From Natronomonas sp. CBA1123 (GTDB lineage: Archaea; Halobacteriota; Halobacteria; Halobacteriales; Haloarculaceae): a stretch of 55,739 nt of DNA. The notes beneath the pieces are model-generated. The model searched no databases and had not been told where the DNA came from. It was given only the letters and a program-made list of their open reading frames with translations. The stretch covers positions 1-55,739 of the forward strand of contig NZ_WPCC01000020.1 in assembly GCF_009741925.1 (NCBI RefSeq), read 5' to 3'. Shown in pieces: positions 1-7,826 of this stretch. Each line of letters begins with the position of its first letter. The stretch's first letter is position 1. The position numbers and the translations under genes are program-made.

Positions 1-370
1 CCCCGACGAAGGAGGCGAAGACGAGTTCGCCCGCGGGGTCGGCCTCGGCGAAGGCGACCATCGCGGCCGCGAGACTCCCCTTCATATCGGCGCTCCCGCG
101 GCCGTAGAGGCGGCCGTCGCGTTCCCCGACGACGTACTCGCCGTCGGTGAGTTGGCTCTCGTCCGGCGGCACCACGTCGTGGTGGCCGACGAGCGCGAGC
201 GACGGCCCCGAACCGGCGTTGCGTCTGGCGATGACGTTGCCGGAACCGTCGCGTTCGACCGCCGCGTCGGTGCGGTCACGAAGCCACGCCGCGAGGACAT
301 CACCGAGCACGGATTCGTCTTCGTGACTCGGCGTCTCGACGAGACGCCGGGTCAGTTCCGTGGCGTCCAT
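1..370 (-). CDS. M20 family metallopeptidase (N-terminal part, cut by window edge)
   Basis: Only the first 123 codons, from ATG at 370, lie in the window. The visible part carries the M20 zinc-binding pattern: GHHDVVPP (first metal His and Asp) near residue 66 and GRGSADMKGSLA (bridging Asp) near residue 97. This is the family of ArgE, DapE and carboxypeptidase G2, which hydrolyse N-acyl or peptide bonds in the cytoplasm. Which member it is cannot be told, because the catalytic Glu and dimerisation domain lie outside. The upstream 370 bases are AT-rich and should hold its promoter. Confidence 0.85.
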   Translation of the reverse strand, partial: MDATELTRRLVETPSHEDESVLGDVLAAWLRDRTDAAVERDGSGNVIARRNAGSGPSLALVGHHDVVPPDESQLTDGEYVVGERDGRLYGRGSADMKGSLAAAMVAFAEADPAGELVFASFVG

Positions 371-737
371 ACCCCACCGACGGGCGGTGGGGGCTTGAGT
401 TTCGGGGAGATTCAATCGAACTATAATATTTCTGTTATTTTATAGCAATAGTAATAGAAAATATATGAATATCAAAACTAACAAATTTTTTGTCAATATC
501 CCAAAATGCCCGCCAAAATACATATTTTACACCATATTTGAGTAGAATTTCGTTATTTATACTATTTTTCCTATCAAAGATGGATTTATTAGATAGATAA
601 AATCAATACATCGTTAATTACGTCTTTATGCCCCAAATGGCCCACTTATTTCGGCTTGTGATGATAGGGAAAACCAAATCTATCGACAAGTACCATATTC
701 TTATACATATAAATTTTCAGTAAGGTATGGCATCGAG
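371..737. other. AT-rich intergenic island (left)
   Basis: No gene is supported in this gap. From about 411 to 730 the DNA is strongly AT-rich, with runs of A and T and many TATA-like words, while all neighbouring genes are GC-rich. It lies before the M20 peptidase start and after the end of the DUF7260-like gene. A similar AT-rich gap occurs at 48350-48625, and both carry a related word (tagcaa, then agaaaatatat, at 443-466 here). Confidence 0.8.
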
Positions 738-1568
738 TTAGGATTCGGTTCGTCCGCGGGTGTCGGTGTCGCCCGTGAAATAGGAGTCCCGGTCGGCCTC
801 GTAATGGCTCGCCGCGTGGCTGATGTCCGACCGAATCGCCTCGATTCGGTCGCCGAGAGCAGCGATAAAGGAGAGAATCGGGAACGTCGAATCGAACCCC
901 TGATACAGGTATAGCGGAACGGCGGCAATCCCCTCCGACAGCGCGGCCGTCGTTCGGTGTTCACGGAGGGCCCTCTGTCGGCAGTCGGCGGCGGCGTCGC
1001 ACCGGTCGACTAGCGTATCGAGCCGGGCGCGGTACGCGTCGAGCGAGCCGAACGATTCGGCCCGGAACTCCACGTCCGCCATGGTGTCCAGTTCCTCGGC
1101 GACGGGCCGGAGGCGCTCGGCGGCCGCCTCGATTGATTCACACTCGGCGTCGATGATGTCGAGGAGGGTCACCCGACGAGACCGCGAGTCGGCCGCGAGC
1201 GCGAGGAGCGTTCGCTTCGTCTGTACGTCGAGGGGGCCGCCGCGTTCGAGTATCGTCGCGATTGTCGACCCGAACTCCTCGGTCACGTCCTCGGTGAAGT
1301 TGTTGTCGTACTCCTCGTCGTAGTGTGGCACGTCCATCACCGTCGAGCGGTACGCCTCCCGGACGGACGCGAGCCCACCCCCCGAGGACCGTTCGGTCAA
1401 CGCCGATGGCCCCGACGGCGACGCCACGCGACCCGTCGGAACGTCCTGGAGTCGGTCGATGAACGCGTCGAACGCGGACAGTTCGGCGGCGGTCTGTCGG
1501 CGTTCGGTGCGGAGCCATCGCTGCATCGCCTCGAACGGCGCTTTCGGAGTGGTCGTGCGGTCAATCAT
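738..1568 (-). CDS. DUF7260-like haloarchaeal protein of unknown function
   Basis: A 276-residue acidic protein without signal peptide or clear membrane segment. It resembles the haloarchaea-specific DUF7260 family by memory: a Tyr-rich stretch (VPHYDEEYDNNFTEDV, about residues 78-93), long charged helices likely to form coiled coil, and a C-terminal VPLYLYQGFDSTFPILSFIA motif. The function is unknown. ATG 1568 was chosen because it begins a typical N-terminus; the frame stays open to 1754, but that extension looks like noncoding DNA. No convincing TATA box sits 27 bases upstream; the nearest (1728-1737) would leave a long leader. Confidence 0.65.
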   Translation of the reverse strand: MIDRTTTPKAPFEAMQRWLRTERRQTAAELSAFDAFIDRLQDVPTGRVASPSGPSALTERSSGGGLASVREAYRSTVMDVPHYDEEYDNNFTEDVTEEFGSTIATILERGGPLDVQTKRTLLALAADSRSRRVTLLDIIDAECESIEAAAERLRPVAEELDTMADVEFRAESFGSLDAYRARLDTLVDRCDAAADCRQRALREHRTTAALSEGIAAVPLYLYQGFDSTFPILSFIAALGDRIEAIRSDISHAASHYEADRDSYFTGDTDTRGRTES

Positions 1569-1920
1569 GAGGGACTGTCGAGTGTGTCGTGCTGTGGTCT
1601 CCTCGTCCGTCGTCGGTTCGGCCCCGCGGCATGTGACTACGAACCCTCCGTCGGCGGGACAGCCGATTCCACCGGGTCGACCCGGAGGGCTTGGTATCGT
1701 GTTACACGATGAAATGGCCCGTATTTCATTATAAATCTTTCCCGCGGCGTCCACGGTAGTCGGCCACCGAGCGCTCCGGCCGGGGTAAACCTATAATTGC
1801 TTCGAGGGCGAACCCGATAGCGATGCGCTCGACACCGCAGGAAACGATAGACAGGACGCGAACGGGTCGGACCCACCCCGGCGGGGTCGAGCAACGGAGA
1901 CGACAATCGGAACTCACATA
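1569..1920. other. Divergent intergenic region before the hydroxyacid dehydrogenase
   Basis: About 350 bases between divergent genes. It holds a TATA-like word at 1728-1737 readable on either strand, a second at 1790-1797 on the + strand, and a possible 32-codon leaderless reading frame (1823-1921) that overlaps the start of the next gene. Nothing else is recognisable. Confidence 0.5.
1790..1797 (+). promoter_or_regulatory. TATA-like box upstream of the small frame at 1823
   Basis: The word ctataatt is centred 29 bases before ATG 1823, the usual haloarchaeal spacing for a leaderless transcript. If used, the transcript would begin at the small frame and read into the gene at 1921. Confidence 0.4.
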
Positions 1921-1921
1921 A
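1823..1921 (+). other. Possible 32-residue leader reading frame
   Basis: ATG 1823 to TAA 1919-1921. The stop overlaps the ATG of the next gene as TAATG, the geometry of translational coupling. The product would be basic (many Arg), unlike normal haloarchaeal proteins, so it may be a regulatory leader or chance. A TATA-like box fits its start and not that of the large gene. Confidence 0.3.
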
Positions 1922-4900
1922 TGTCTTCTCAGCACACGAATTCGGACCCCTCGACTCGGAGTTCGACCTACGATTATCGGTCCGACGGCGTCGAGCGCCC
2001 GGAATTGGCGGCGACGCTATCGTCGCTCGTCGACGGCGAGGTCCGCCTCGACGACTACACCCGGACGCTGTACGCCACCGACGCCAGCGCCTACGAGGTG
2101 CGGCCGGTCGGCGTCGTCTACCCCACCTCGACCGACGACGTGGCGGCGGTCGTCGCCTACTGCGACCGAAACGACATCGCGGTGCTCCCACGCGGCGGCG
2201 GCACCAGCCTCGCCGGCCAGAGCGTCAACGAAGCGGTCATCCTCGACTGTAGCAAACACATGGACGCGCTGCTCGATGTCGATTCGGACGGCCGACGCGT
2301 GACGGCGCAACCGGGCATCACCCTCGGAAAGCTCAACGAGGCGCTGGAACCCGAGGGCCTGAAGTTCGCACCTGACCCAGCGTGGGGCGACAAATCCGTC
2401 CTCGGCGGTGCCATCGGCAACAACTCGACTGGCGCCCACTCGCTCGTCTACGGCAAGACCGACGCCTACGTCGAGTCGGTCGAAGCGGTGTTGGCCGACG
2501 GGACCGTGACCCGCTTCGGCGACGTGACCGTCGGCGAACTGCGCGACTCCGCCGACGCCGACAGCGACGACCTCCTGCCGCGAATCCACGCCGGCGTCCT
2601 CGCCGTCCTCGACGACCACGCCGAGGACGTCGACCGCCGCTATCCGGAACTGAAGCGCAACGTCTCGGGGTACAACTTCGACCGACTCGTCGAGGAGGCC
2701 CGCGGCGACGACGGCGAAATCACCGACGACGCGACGGTCAACCTCGCACGCCTGCTCGCCGGCAGCGAGGGTACCCTTGCCATCGTCACCGAGGCGACCG
2801 TCTCCTTGGAGCCGATTCCGAACACGAAGGCAGTCGCTCTGCTCACCTACGACGACCTCCTCGATGCGCTGGCCGATGTCGAACCCATCCTCGAACACGA
2901 CCCCGCCGCCGTCGAGGTGATGGACGACGTGTTGCTCGGACTGGCCCGGGACACAGCCGAGTTCGCCGACGTGGTCGGGATGCTCCCGGAGGGCACCGAC
3001 TCGGTGTTGCTCGTGGAGTTCTACGCCGACGACGACGCCGAGGGGCGACGACTGGTCGCGGACCTGCTCGCCGACCGAGTCCCAGCCGCCGACAGCGAGG
3101 CCGACCCGACCGACGAACGGGTCCGGACGAACGCCGACCACCGCGCCGCCGCGGCGATGGAGGCCCACGACGCCGACACCCGGGCGAAGTTCTGGAAGAT
3201 GCGGAAGTCCGGCCTGCCGATTCTGCTGGGCAGGACCACCGACGAGAAACACATCGCCTACATCGAGGACACCGCCGTCCCGGCGCGAAACCTCCCGGAG
3301 TACGTCGCCGACGTACAGGAGATTCTCGACGACTACGACACCTACGCCAGTTACTACGCCCACGCCGGCCCCGGCGTGTTGCACATCCGGCCGCTCGTGA
3401 ACACCAAGAGTGTCGAGGGACTGGAAGCCTTCGAGGCCATTGCCGAGCGGGTGACCGATTTGGTCGTCAAGTACGGCGGGAGCGTCTCGGGGGAACACGG
3501 CGACGGCCGCGCCCGAACCCAGTGGAACCGGAAACTGTACGGCGACGACCTCTGGGCAGCGTTCCGTGACCTCAAGACCGCCTACGACCCCAACTGGACG
3601 CTCAACCCGGGCAACGTCTGCGGCGACCACGACCTGACCGAGAACCTCCGGTTCGACCCCGACTACGGGTTCGAATCCGGCTTCAGTCCCGAGTTGAACT
3701 GGGACAACGACAACGGCTTTCAGGGGATGGTCGAGTTGTGTCACGGCTGTGGCGGCTGTCGCGGCGAGCAATCGACCACCGGCGGCGTGATGTGTCCGAC
3801 CTACCGGGCCGCTCACGAGGAGATACAGTCGACTCGCGGCCGGGCGAACATGCTCCGGCAGGCGATGAGCGGCGGCCTTCCCGAAGAAGAACTGTTCTCC
3901 GATGAGTTCACCGAGGAGGTGCTCGACCTCTGTGTCGGCTGTAAGGGGTGTGCCCGCGATTGCCCCAGCGAGGTCGACATGGCGAAACTCCGCACCGAAG
4001 TCCTCCACGAGAAACACCAGCGTGACGGCACGAGCCTCCGTGACCGCCTGTTTGCGAACATCGACCAGTTGTCGGCACTCGGGAGTCGCTTCGCGCCGCT
4101 GGCCAACGCCGCCGCCTCCCTGCCCGGGGCAGGATTCCTCGCCGAGAAGACCCTCGGAATAGCGAGCGAGCGAGACGTTCCCTCGTTCGCAAGTGAGTCT
4201 CTCGTCGAGTGGTTCGAGGCCCGCGGCCCCGCCGTCTCCGAGGCCGACGCCGACCGCCACGTCGTCGTCTTCCCCGACACCTACACGAACTACAACGACC
4301 CCGCCGTGGGGAAGGCCGCAGTCGAGGTGCTGGAAGCCGCGGGAATCCACGTCGCCGTCCCCGACGGCCTGCCGGGGAGCGGTCGGCCGCCGCTGTCGAA
4401 GGGGTTCGTCGAGAAGGCACGCGAGGACGCCCGAGCGAACGTCGAAACGCTTGCACCGATGGTCGAAGACGGATGGGACGTGGTCGTGGTCGAACCCTCC
4501 GACGCCGTCATGTTCCAGTCGGATTACCTCGATTTGCTGTCGGGCGAGGGCGTCGAACGACTCGCGGCCAACACCTACGGCGTCTGTGAGTACCTCGACC
4601 GGTTCCGGTTGGACGAGGCCCTCGATTTCGAGACGGCCAGGGAATCGCTGTCGTATCACGGCCACTGCCACCAGAAGGCGACGAAGAAGGACCACCACGC
4701 CGTCGGCGTGCTTCGGCGCGCCGGGTACGCCGTCGACCCCGTCGATTCGACCTGCTGTGGGATGGCCGGCTCGTTCGGCTACGAGGCCGAACACTACTCG
4801 ATGAGTCAGGCCATCGCGGACCTCCTCCGTGACCAGCTCGAATCGAGTGACGGCGAATCGGTCGTCGCGCCCGGTACCTCCTGTCGGACCCAACTCGACG

Positions 4901-4950
4901 AGGCGTCGCCGGACCACCCCATCCAGAAACTGGCCGACGCGCTCGTCTGA
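1921..4950 (+). CDS. FAD-linked and Fe-S 2-hydroxyacid dehydrogenase (GlcD/YdiJ type)
   Basis: A 1009-residue fusion. Residues about 55-240 form a FAD-binding PCMH domain (PRGGGTSLAGQSV; GGAIGNNSTGAHS). About 290-570 is the FAD-linked oxidase C-domain with the GSVSGEHGDG motif. Two 4Fe-4S clusters follow (CHGCGGCRG near 606; CVGCKGCARDCP near 671). The end is a CCG domain (HCHQK near 918, CCGMAGSFG near 944); the first CCG repeat looks degenerate. This is the layout of bacterial YdiJ-type D-2-hydroxyacid dehydrogenases and of haloarchaeal lactate/glycolate dehydrogenases, which pass electrons to the respiratory chain. The exact 2-hydroxyacid (lactate, glycolate or 2-hydroxyglutarate) is unknown. 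A MaoC and an enoyl-CoA hydratase follow on the same strand. Confidence 0.88.
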   Translation: MSSQHTNSDPSTRSSTYDYRSDGVERPELAATLSSLVDGEVRLDDYTRTLYATDASAYEVRPVGVVYPTSTDDVAAVVAYCDRNDIAVLPRGGGTSLAGQSVNEAVILDCSKHMDALLDVDSDGRRVTAQPGITLGKLNEALEPEGLKFAPDPAWGDKSVLGGAIGNNSTGAHSLVYGKTDAYVESVEAVLADGTVTRFGDVTVGELRDSADADSDDLLPRIHAGVLAVLDDHAEDVDRRYPELKRNVSGYNFDRLVEEARGDDGEITDDATVNLARLLAGSEGTLAIVTEATVSLEPIPNTKAVALLTYDDLLDALADVEPILEHDPAAVEVMDDVLLGLARDTAEFADVVGMLPEGTDSVLLVEFYADDDAEGRRLVADLLADRVPAADSEADPTDERVRTNADHRAAAAMEAHDADTRAKFWKMRKSGLPILLGRTTDEKHIAYIEDTAVPARNLPEYVADVQEILDDYDTYASYYAHAGPGVLHIRPLVNTKSVEGLEAFEAIAERVTDLVVKYGGSVSGEHGDGRARTQWNRKLYGDDLWAAFRDLKTAYDPNWTLNPGNVCGDHDLTENLRFDPDYGFESGFSPELNWDNDNGFQGMVELCHGCGGCRGEQSTTGGVMCPTYRAAHEEIQSTRGRANMLRQAMSGGLPEEELFSDEFTEEVLDLCVGCKGCARDCPSEVDMAKLRTEVLHEKHQRDGTSLRDRLFANIDQLSALGSRFAPLANAAASLPGAGFLAEKTLGIASERDVPSFASESLVEWFEARGPAVSEADADRHVVVFPDTYTNYNDPAVGKAAVEVLEAAGIHVAVPDGLPGSGRPPLSKGFVEKAREDARANVETLAPMVEDGWDVVVVEPSDAVMFQSDYLDLLSGEGVERLAANTYGVCEYLDRFRLDEALDFETARESLSYHGHCHQKATKKDHHAVGVLRRAGYAVDPVDSTCCGMAGSFGYEAEHYSMSQAIADLLRDQLESSDGESVVAPGTSCRTQLDEASPDHPIQKLADALV

Positions 4951-4957
4951 GTCGGCG

Positions 4958-4969
4958 CTGGGTTTATTA
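4958..4969 (+). promoter_or_regulatory. TATA-like box for the MaoC gene at 4993
   Basis: The word ggtttattatcc is centred about 29 bases before ATG 4993, which suggests a leaderless start and a promoter separate from the upstream dehydrogenase. Confidence 0.55.
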
Positions 4970-4992
4970 TCCGAACCATCGAGTACTCTTCG

Positions 4993-5472
4993 ATGGAACT
5001 GAAGCGATACTTCGACGACTTCGAAATCGGTGATTCGGGCCGTTCGAACGGCGGCCGGACGGTGACCGAGACGGACATTTTCAGAGCGGTCGGCTACGGT
5101 GCCGGCGAACGGATGCACGTCGACCGCGAACACGTCGAGACGACGGAGTTCGACGACTTACTCGTCCAGAACACGGTCCTCATCGTCATCTCCAGTGCGC
5201 TGTGGGGCGACGTGCCGGGCTGGGACTACGAGACGCCGGTGGCCTACGGCCGCGACGGGATGCGCTTCGTCAACCCCGCCTACCCGGGCGACACGCTCCA
5301 CCTGGAGGTCGAAGTCGTCGACAAGCGAATCCGAGAGAAGGACCGCGAGGCGGGGCGACGGCGAGGGCTTATCACCATCAACGAGGAGTTGCGCAATCAG
5401 GACGACGACCTCGTGATGGTCAATGACCACCACTCGCTGGTGCCGTTCTCGCCGAATTTCGACCCCGAGTGA
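4993..5472 (+). CDS. MaoC-like hotdog protein, probably an acyl-CoA hydratase relative
   Basis: A 159-residue single hotdog domain of the MaoC type (FDDFEIGD start; YPGDTLHLEVEVVDKR late strand). The family adds water to enoyl-CoA or removes it. The hydratase-2 motif is altered: GYGAGERMHVD at about 34-44 keeps the His, but Ala stands where the catalytic Asp of the usual GDxNPxH motif is expected. It may act on a different acyl-CoA, or be a thioesterase or binding subunit. It lies 42 bases after the hydroxyacid dehydrogenase and 40 before an enoyl-CoA hydratase. The start is supported by a TATA-like box. Confidence 0.75.
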   Translation: MELKRYFDDFEIGDSGRSNGGRTVTETDIFRAVGYGAGERMHVDREHVETTEFDDLLVQNTVLIVISSALWGDVPGWDYETPVAYGRDGMRFVNPAYPGDTLHLEVEVVDKRIREKDREAGRRRGLITINEELRNQDDDLVMVNDHHSLVPFSPNFDPE

Positions 5473-5512
5473 CCGCCCGAAGCTTCATTTTCCGAGGCGT
5501 CGTTCGTGCGGT

Positions 5513-6292
5513 ATGGCAGTCACGCTGACTCGCAGAGACGACTACGACCACGCGGCAACGCTCCGCATCGACAGCGGCGAACTGAACCTCTTCGGAACCG
5601 ACACCATAGCGGCGATTCGGGAGACGGTCGAGGACGTTCCCTCGGACGTGTCGGTGCTGGTGATTCGGGGCTCGGACGACGGCGGCGACGGTGGACTGAC
5701 CGCCGGCATCCCGCTCGACGAGGTGAAGGACCTCTCGACGACCGAGGCCCGAGGAGTCATGACGGACCTCCACGGGATGATGGACGCCGTACGGAACCTC
5801 GATGCCGTCACGGTGTGTTGCTGTGGCGAGTACGCCCTCGGCGCCGGACTGGAGTTGGCGATGTCCTGTGACTTCCGGCTGGCGACCGAGGAGGCGAGTC
5901 TCGGACTGCCGGAAATCGACATCGGTCTCGTCACCGGGGTTCAGGGCGGTCTCCTCGTTCGACTCGTCGGCCTCCAGAAGGCGAAGGAACTCGTCTACAC
6001 CGGCGAGGTGATATCGGGGACCGAAGCCGAAGACATCGGACTGGTCAACGACGCCGTCGCGCCCGAGGAGTACGAGGCGGAAATCGACGCCCTCGTCGGG
6101 CGACTCGCCGAGAAGAGCCCGCTCGTCGTCCAGATGCAGACGCGGGTGTTTCGTGGACTGCGCTCCAACGGCGTCGAATCGGGCGTCGACGCCAGCCTCG
6201 AAACCATCGCCGCCTGTTTCGACACGTACGACCAGACTGAAGCCATGGCGGCGTTCCTCGAATCCCGCGACCCGTCTTTTGAGGGGCGATAG
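5513..6292 (+). CDS. Enoyl-CoA hydratase/isomerase family protein
   Basis: A 259-residue crotonase-fold protein. The two crotonase glutamates are present in GAGLELAMSC (near residue 108) and GLPEIDIGL (near 128). The first oxyanion-hole loop reads LTAGIPLDEV. The usual GAGGTQRL is changed to GVQGGLLVRL, so double-bond isomerisation or another crotonase reaction is as likely as hydration. ATG 5513 was chosen over an upstream in-frame ATG (5423) that falls inside the MaoC gene. It probably belongs to the acyl-CoA breakdown set with the two genes before it. Confidence 0.82.
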   Translation: MAVTLTRRDDYDHAATLRIDSGELNLFGTDTIAAIRETVEDVPSDVSVLVIRGSDDGGDGGLTAGIPLDEVKDLSTTEARGVMTDLHGMMDAVRNLDAVTVCCCGEYALGAGLELAMSCDFRLATEEASLGLPEIDIGLVTGVQGGLLVRLVGLQKAKELVYTGEVISGTEAEDIGLVNDAVAPEEYEAEIDALVGRLAEKSPLVVQMQTRVFRGLRSNGVESGVDASLETIAACFDTYDQTEAMAAFLESRDPSFEGR

Positions 6293-6295
6293 GCG

Positions 6296-6889
6296 TCAGA
6301 ACTCCCGGGTCATCTCCATCCGGTTGACGCTGGTGTAGTAGGGGCCGCCGAGGCGGCCGACGGTGTCGAGGTGGTCCATCTCGACCTTGCCGTCTTCGAG
6401 TACCTCGTCGGCGATGTGGAACGTCTCGACTTCGCCGAAGAACACGCCGCGGTCATGGATGTCGAGCGACTCGATGGCCGTACACTCCATGCTGATGAGC
6501 GCGTCGGCGACCCGTGGGGGCGTGACGTGGGTCGACTCCGCGCGGTCGAGTTCCGCGAAGTCGAACTCGCTTTCCTCCGGCGGCAACTCCGCCGATGTAC
6601 GGTCCATGCGCTCGGCGAGGTCCTCGGTGACGACGTTGACGACGAACTCACCACTCGAAGCGACGTTTCGGGCGGTGTCCTTCGGCTTGCCGCCGTCTTT
6701 GACCTTCGAACTGAACATCACGGTCGGGTAGTCGGAACTGATGTAGTTGTAGCAGCTGAACGGCGCGAGGTTGTCGACGCCGTCGTCGCTCGTCGTCGAA
6801 ACCCACCCGATAGGGCGGGGCGTGACGGCGGATTTGACGATACGGCTGCTCACTCGCGTGTCGATGTCTCGGACTGGGAACTCCTGCAT
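6296..6889 (-). CDS. Flavin reductase-like FMN-binding protein
   Basis: A 197-residue split-barrel flavoprotein. The N-terminal PRPIGWVSTTSDDGVDNLAP and SCYNYISSDYPTVMFSS stretches are typical of the flavin reductase / DUF447-like FMN-binding fold. Related proteins reduce FMN or F420-linked substrates, or act as oxidoreductases in hydrocarbon and aromatic breakdown. The gene converges on the enoyl-CoA hydratase with 3 bases between. Start 6889 is supported by a TATA-like word at 6914-6924; the longer open frame to 7075 is noncoding in character and runs through that box. Confidence 0.82.
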   Translation of the reverse strand: MQEFPVRDIDTRVSSRIVKSAVTPRPIGWVSTTSDDGVDNLAPFSCYNYISSDYPTVMFSSKVKDGGKPKDTARNVASSGEFVVNVVTEDLAERMDRTSAELPPEESEFDFAELDRAESTHVTPPRVADALISMECTAIESLDIHDRGVFFGEVETFHIADEVLEDGKVEMDHLDTVGRLGGPYYTSVNRMEMTREF

Positions 6890-6913
6890 CACTACCGACC
6901 CATCCCGCACGAA

Positions 6914-6924
6914 CACATAAATAT
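6914..6924 (-). promoter_or_regulatory. TATA-like box for the flavin reductase gene
   Basis: Reads atatttatgtg on the minus strand, centred 30 bases before ATG 6889. It pairs with a divergent box at 6961-6969. Confidence 0.55.
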
Positions 6925-6960
6925 GTTGAGAACGGGGATAGTTACGGAACCGTTCGAGCG

Positions 6961-6969
6961 GTATAATTA
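6961..6969 (+). promoter_or_regulatory. TATA-like box for the small membrane protein at 6996
   Basis: The word gtataatta is centred 31 bases before ATG 6996. Together with the box at 6914-6924 it makes a compact divergent promoter region. Confidence 0.55.
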
Positions 6970-6995
6970 ACCGGGTCGGCGACCAGTAGCGTCGT

Positions 6996-7235
6996 ATGGT
7001 CAGTTCCGAAACGCTCCGTCGCGGTGCCCGGATGGCGGTCATCCTCGCCGGCTTCGTTGCCGGCTTCCTGCTCATGGCCGGCCTCTACGGCTTCGTCTTC
7101 CCGGAGCGGCTCGTCGAGCGAGGGCTGGGGTCGGTTTCGACGGCGTATCTCGTCAGCGCGGTGTTACTCGTGACCGGCGCTGTCGGCATGTACCTCCAGC
7201 GATACGTCTCCCAGCGGTTCCTCGAGGGGGCGTAG
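6996..7235 (+). CDS. Small two-helix membrane protein of unknown function
   Basis: 79 residues. Two hydrophobic segments (about 14-34 and 47-67) are joined by a charged loop with FPERLVERG, and the C-terminus is short and basic/polar. The start is supported by a well-placed TATA-like box, and the gene stops 6 bases before the convergent DJ-1 gene. No family was recognised beyond resemblance to the many small haloarchaeal membrane proteins. It sits in a divergent pair with the flavin reductase, but no functional link can be inferred. Confidence 0.7.
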   Translation: MVSSETLRRGARMAVILAGFVAGFLLMAGLYGFVFPERLVERGLGSVSTAYLVSAVLLVTGAVGMYLQRYVSQRFLEGA

Positions 7236-7241
7236 TCACGC

Positions 7242-7826
7242 CTACGAGACGCCGGTGTCGTCGCGGTAGTGTGGGTAGTCCATCTGCTCTGCGATGCGGT
7301 CACGCGTGCCGGCGTCGGTGAGCAGTTCCGCGAAGTACAGTCCCACGTCGACCGCCGAACTCACGCCGCCACCAGTTATCACGTCGCCGTCGCGGACGAC
7401 GCGCCGTTCGGTTACCGCAGCGCGTTCGGCGAGCGCCTCGTAGGCGCTCGGATGGGTCGTCGCCCGACGACCATCGAGGAGGCCGGCGGCAGCCAGCAGT
7501 AACGACCCCGTACACACCGAAATCTTGTACCGACAGTCCTCAGCAGTTCGGAGCCACGACACGACCGGGTGGTCGTCGTCGGGAAGCGTCGTACCGATAC
7601 CGCCGGGGACGACGACTGCGTCGTAGCCGTCGAGCGGTTCGTCGGTCACCGTCGTTTCGAAGGTGAGCCCACCCGTCGCCGTCACCGTCGGCGAGAGGCC
7701 ACAGACCTCCCACTCGACGTCCTCCCGAAAGCCCATCGTCCCGACCCGCGTGATGGGGTCGTAGGCACCGACGAAGTCGAGCGCCGTGAGGCCGTCGTAG
7801 ACGACGAAGGCGATTCGCACCGTCAT
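7242..7826 (-). CDS. DJ-1/PfpI family protein
   Basis: A 194-residue class I glutamine amidotransferase-like domain. The nucleophile elbow is SVCTGSLLLAAAGLL, with Cys near residue 104. YDAVVVPGGIGT precedes it, and an acidic residue in the N-terminal YDGLTALDFVG fits the family's Cys-His-Asp/Glu site. Relatives include isonitrile hydratase InhA (which also begins with a LDxVGP-like segment), proteases and glyoxalase III. The start overlaps the stop of the deacetylase gene by four bases (7823-7826), so the two are one operon and probably translationally coupled. Confidence 0.85.
   Translation of the reverse strand: MTVRIAFVVYDGLTALDFVGAYDPITRVGTMGFREDVEWEVCGLSPTVTATGGLTFETTVTDEPLDGYDAVVVPGGIGTTLPDDDHPVVSWLRTAEDCRYKISVCTGSLLLAAAGLLDGRRATTHPSAYEALAERAAVTERRVVRDGDVITGGGVSSAVDVGLYFAELLTDAGTRDRIAEQMDYPHYRDDTGVS

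Noticed and set aside
2017-5133. A 1038-codon open frame on the minus strand opposite the hydroxyacid dehydrogenase
   Set aside because: It is the antisense shadow of a GC-rich gene: its product is Val/Gly/Asp/Arg-rich without motifs, while the + strand frame has clear FAD and Fe-S domains.
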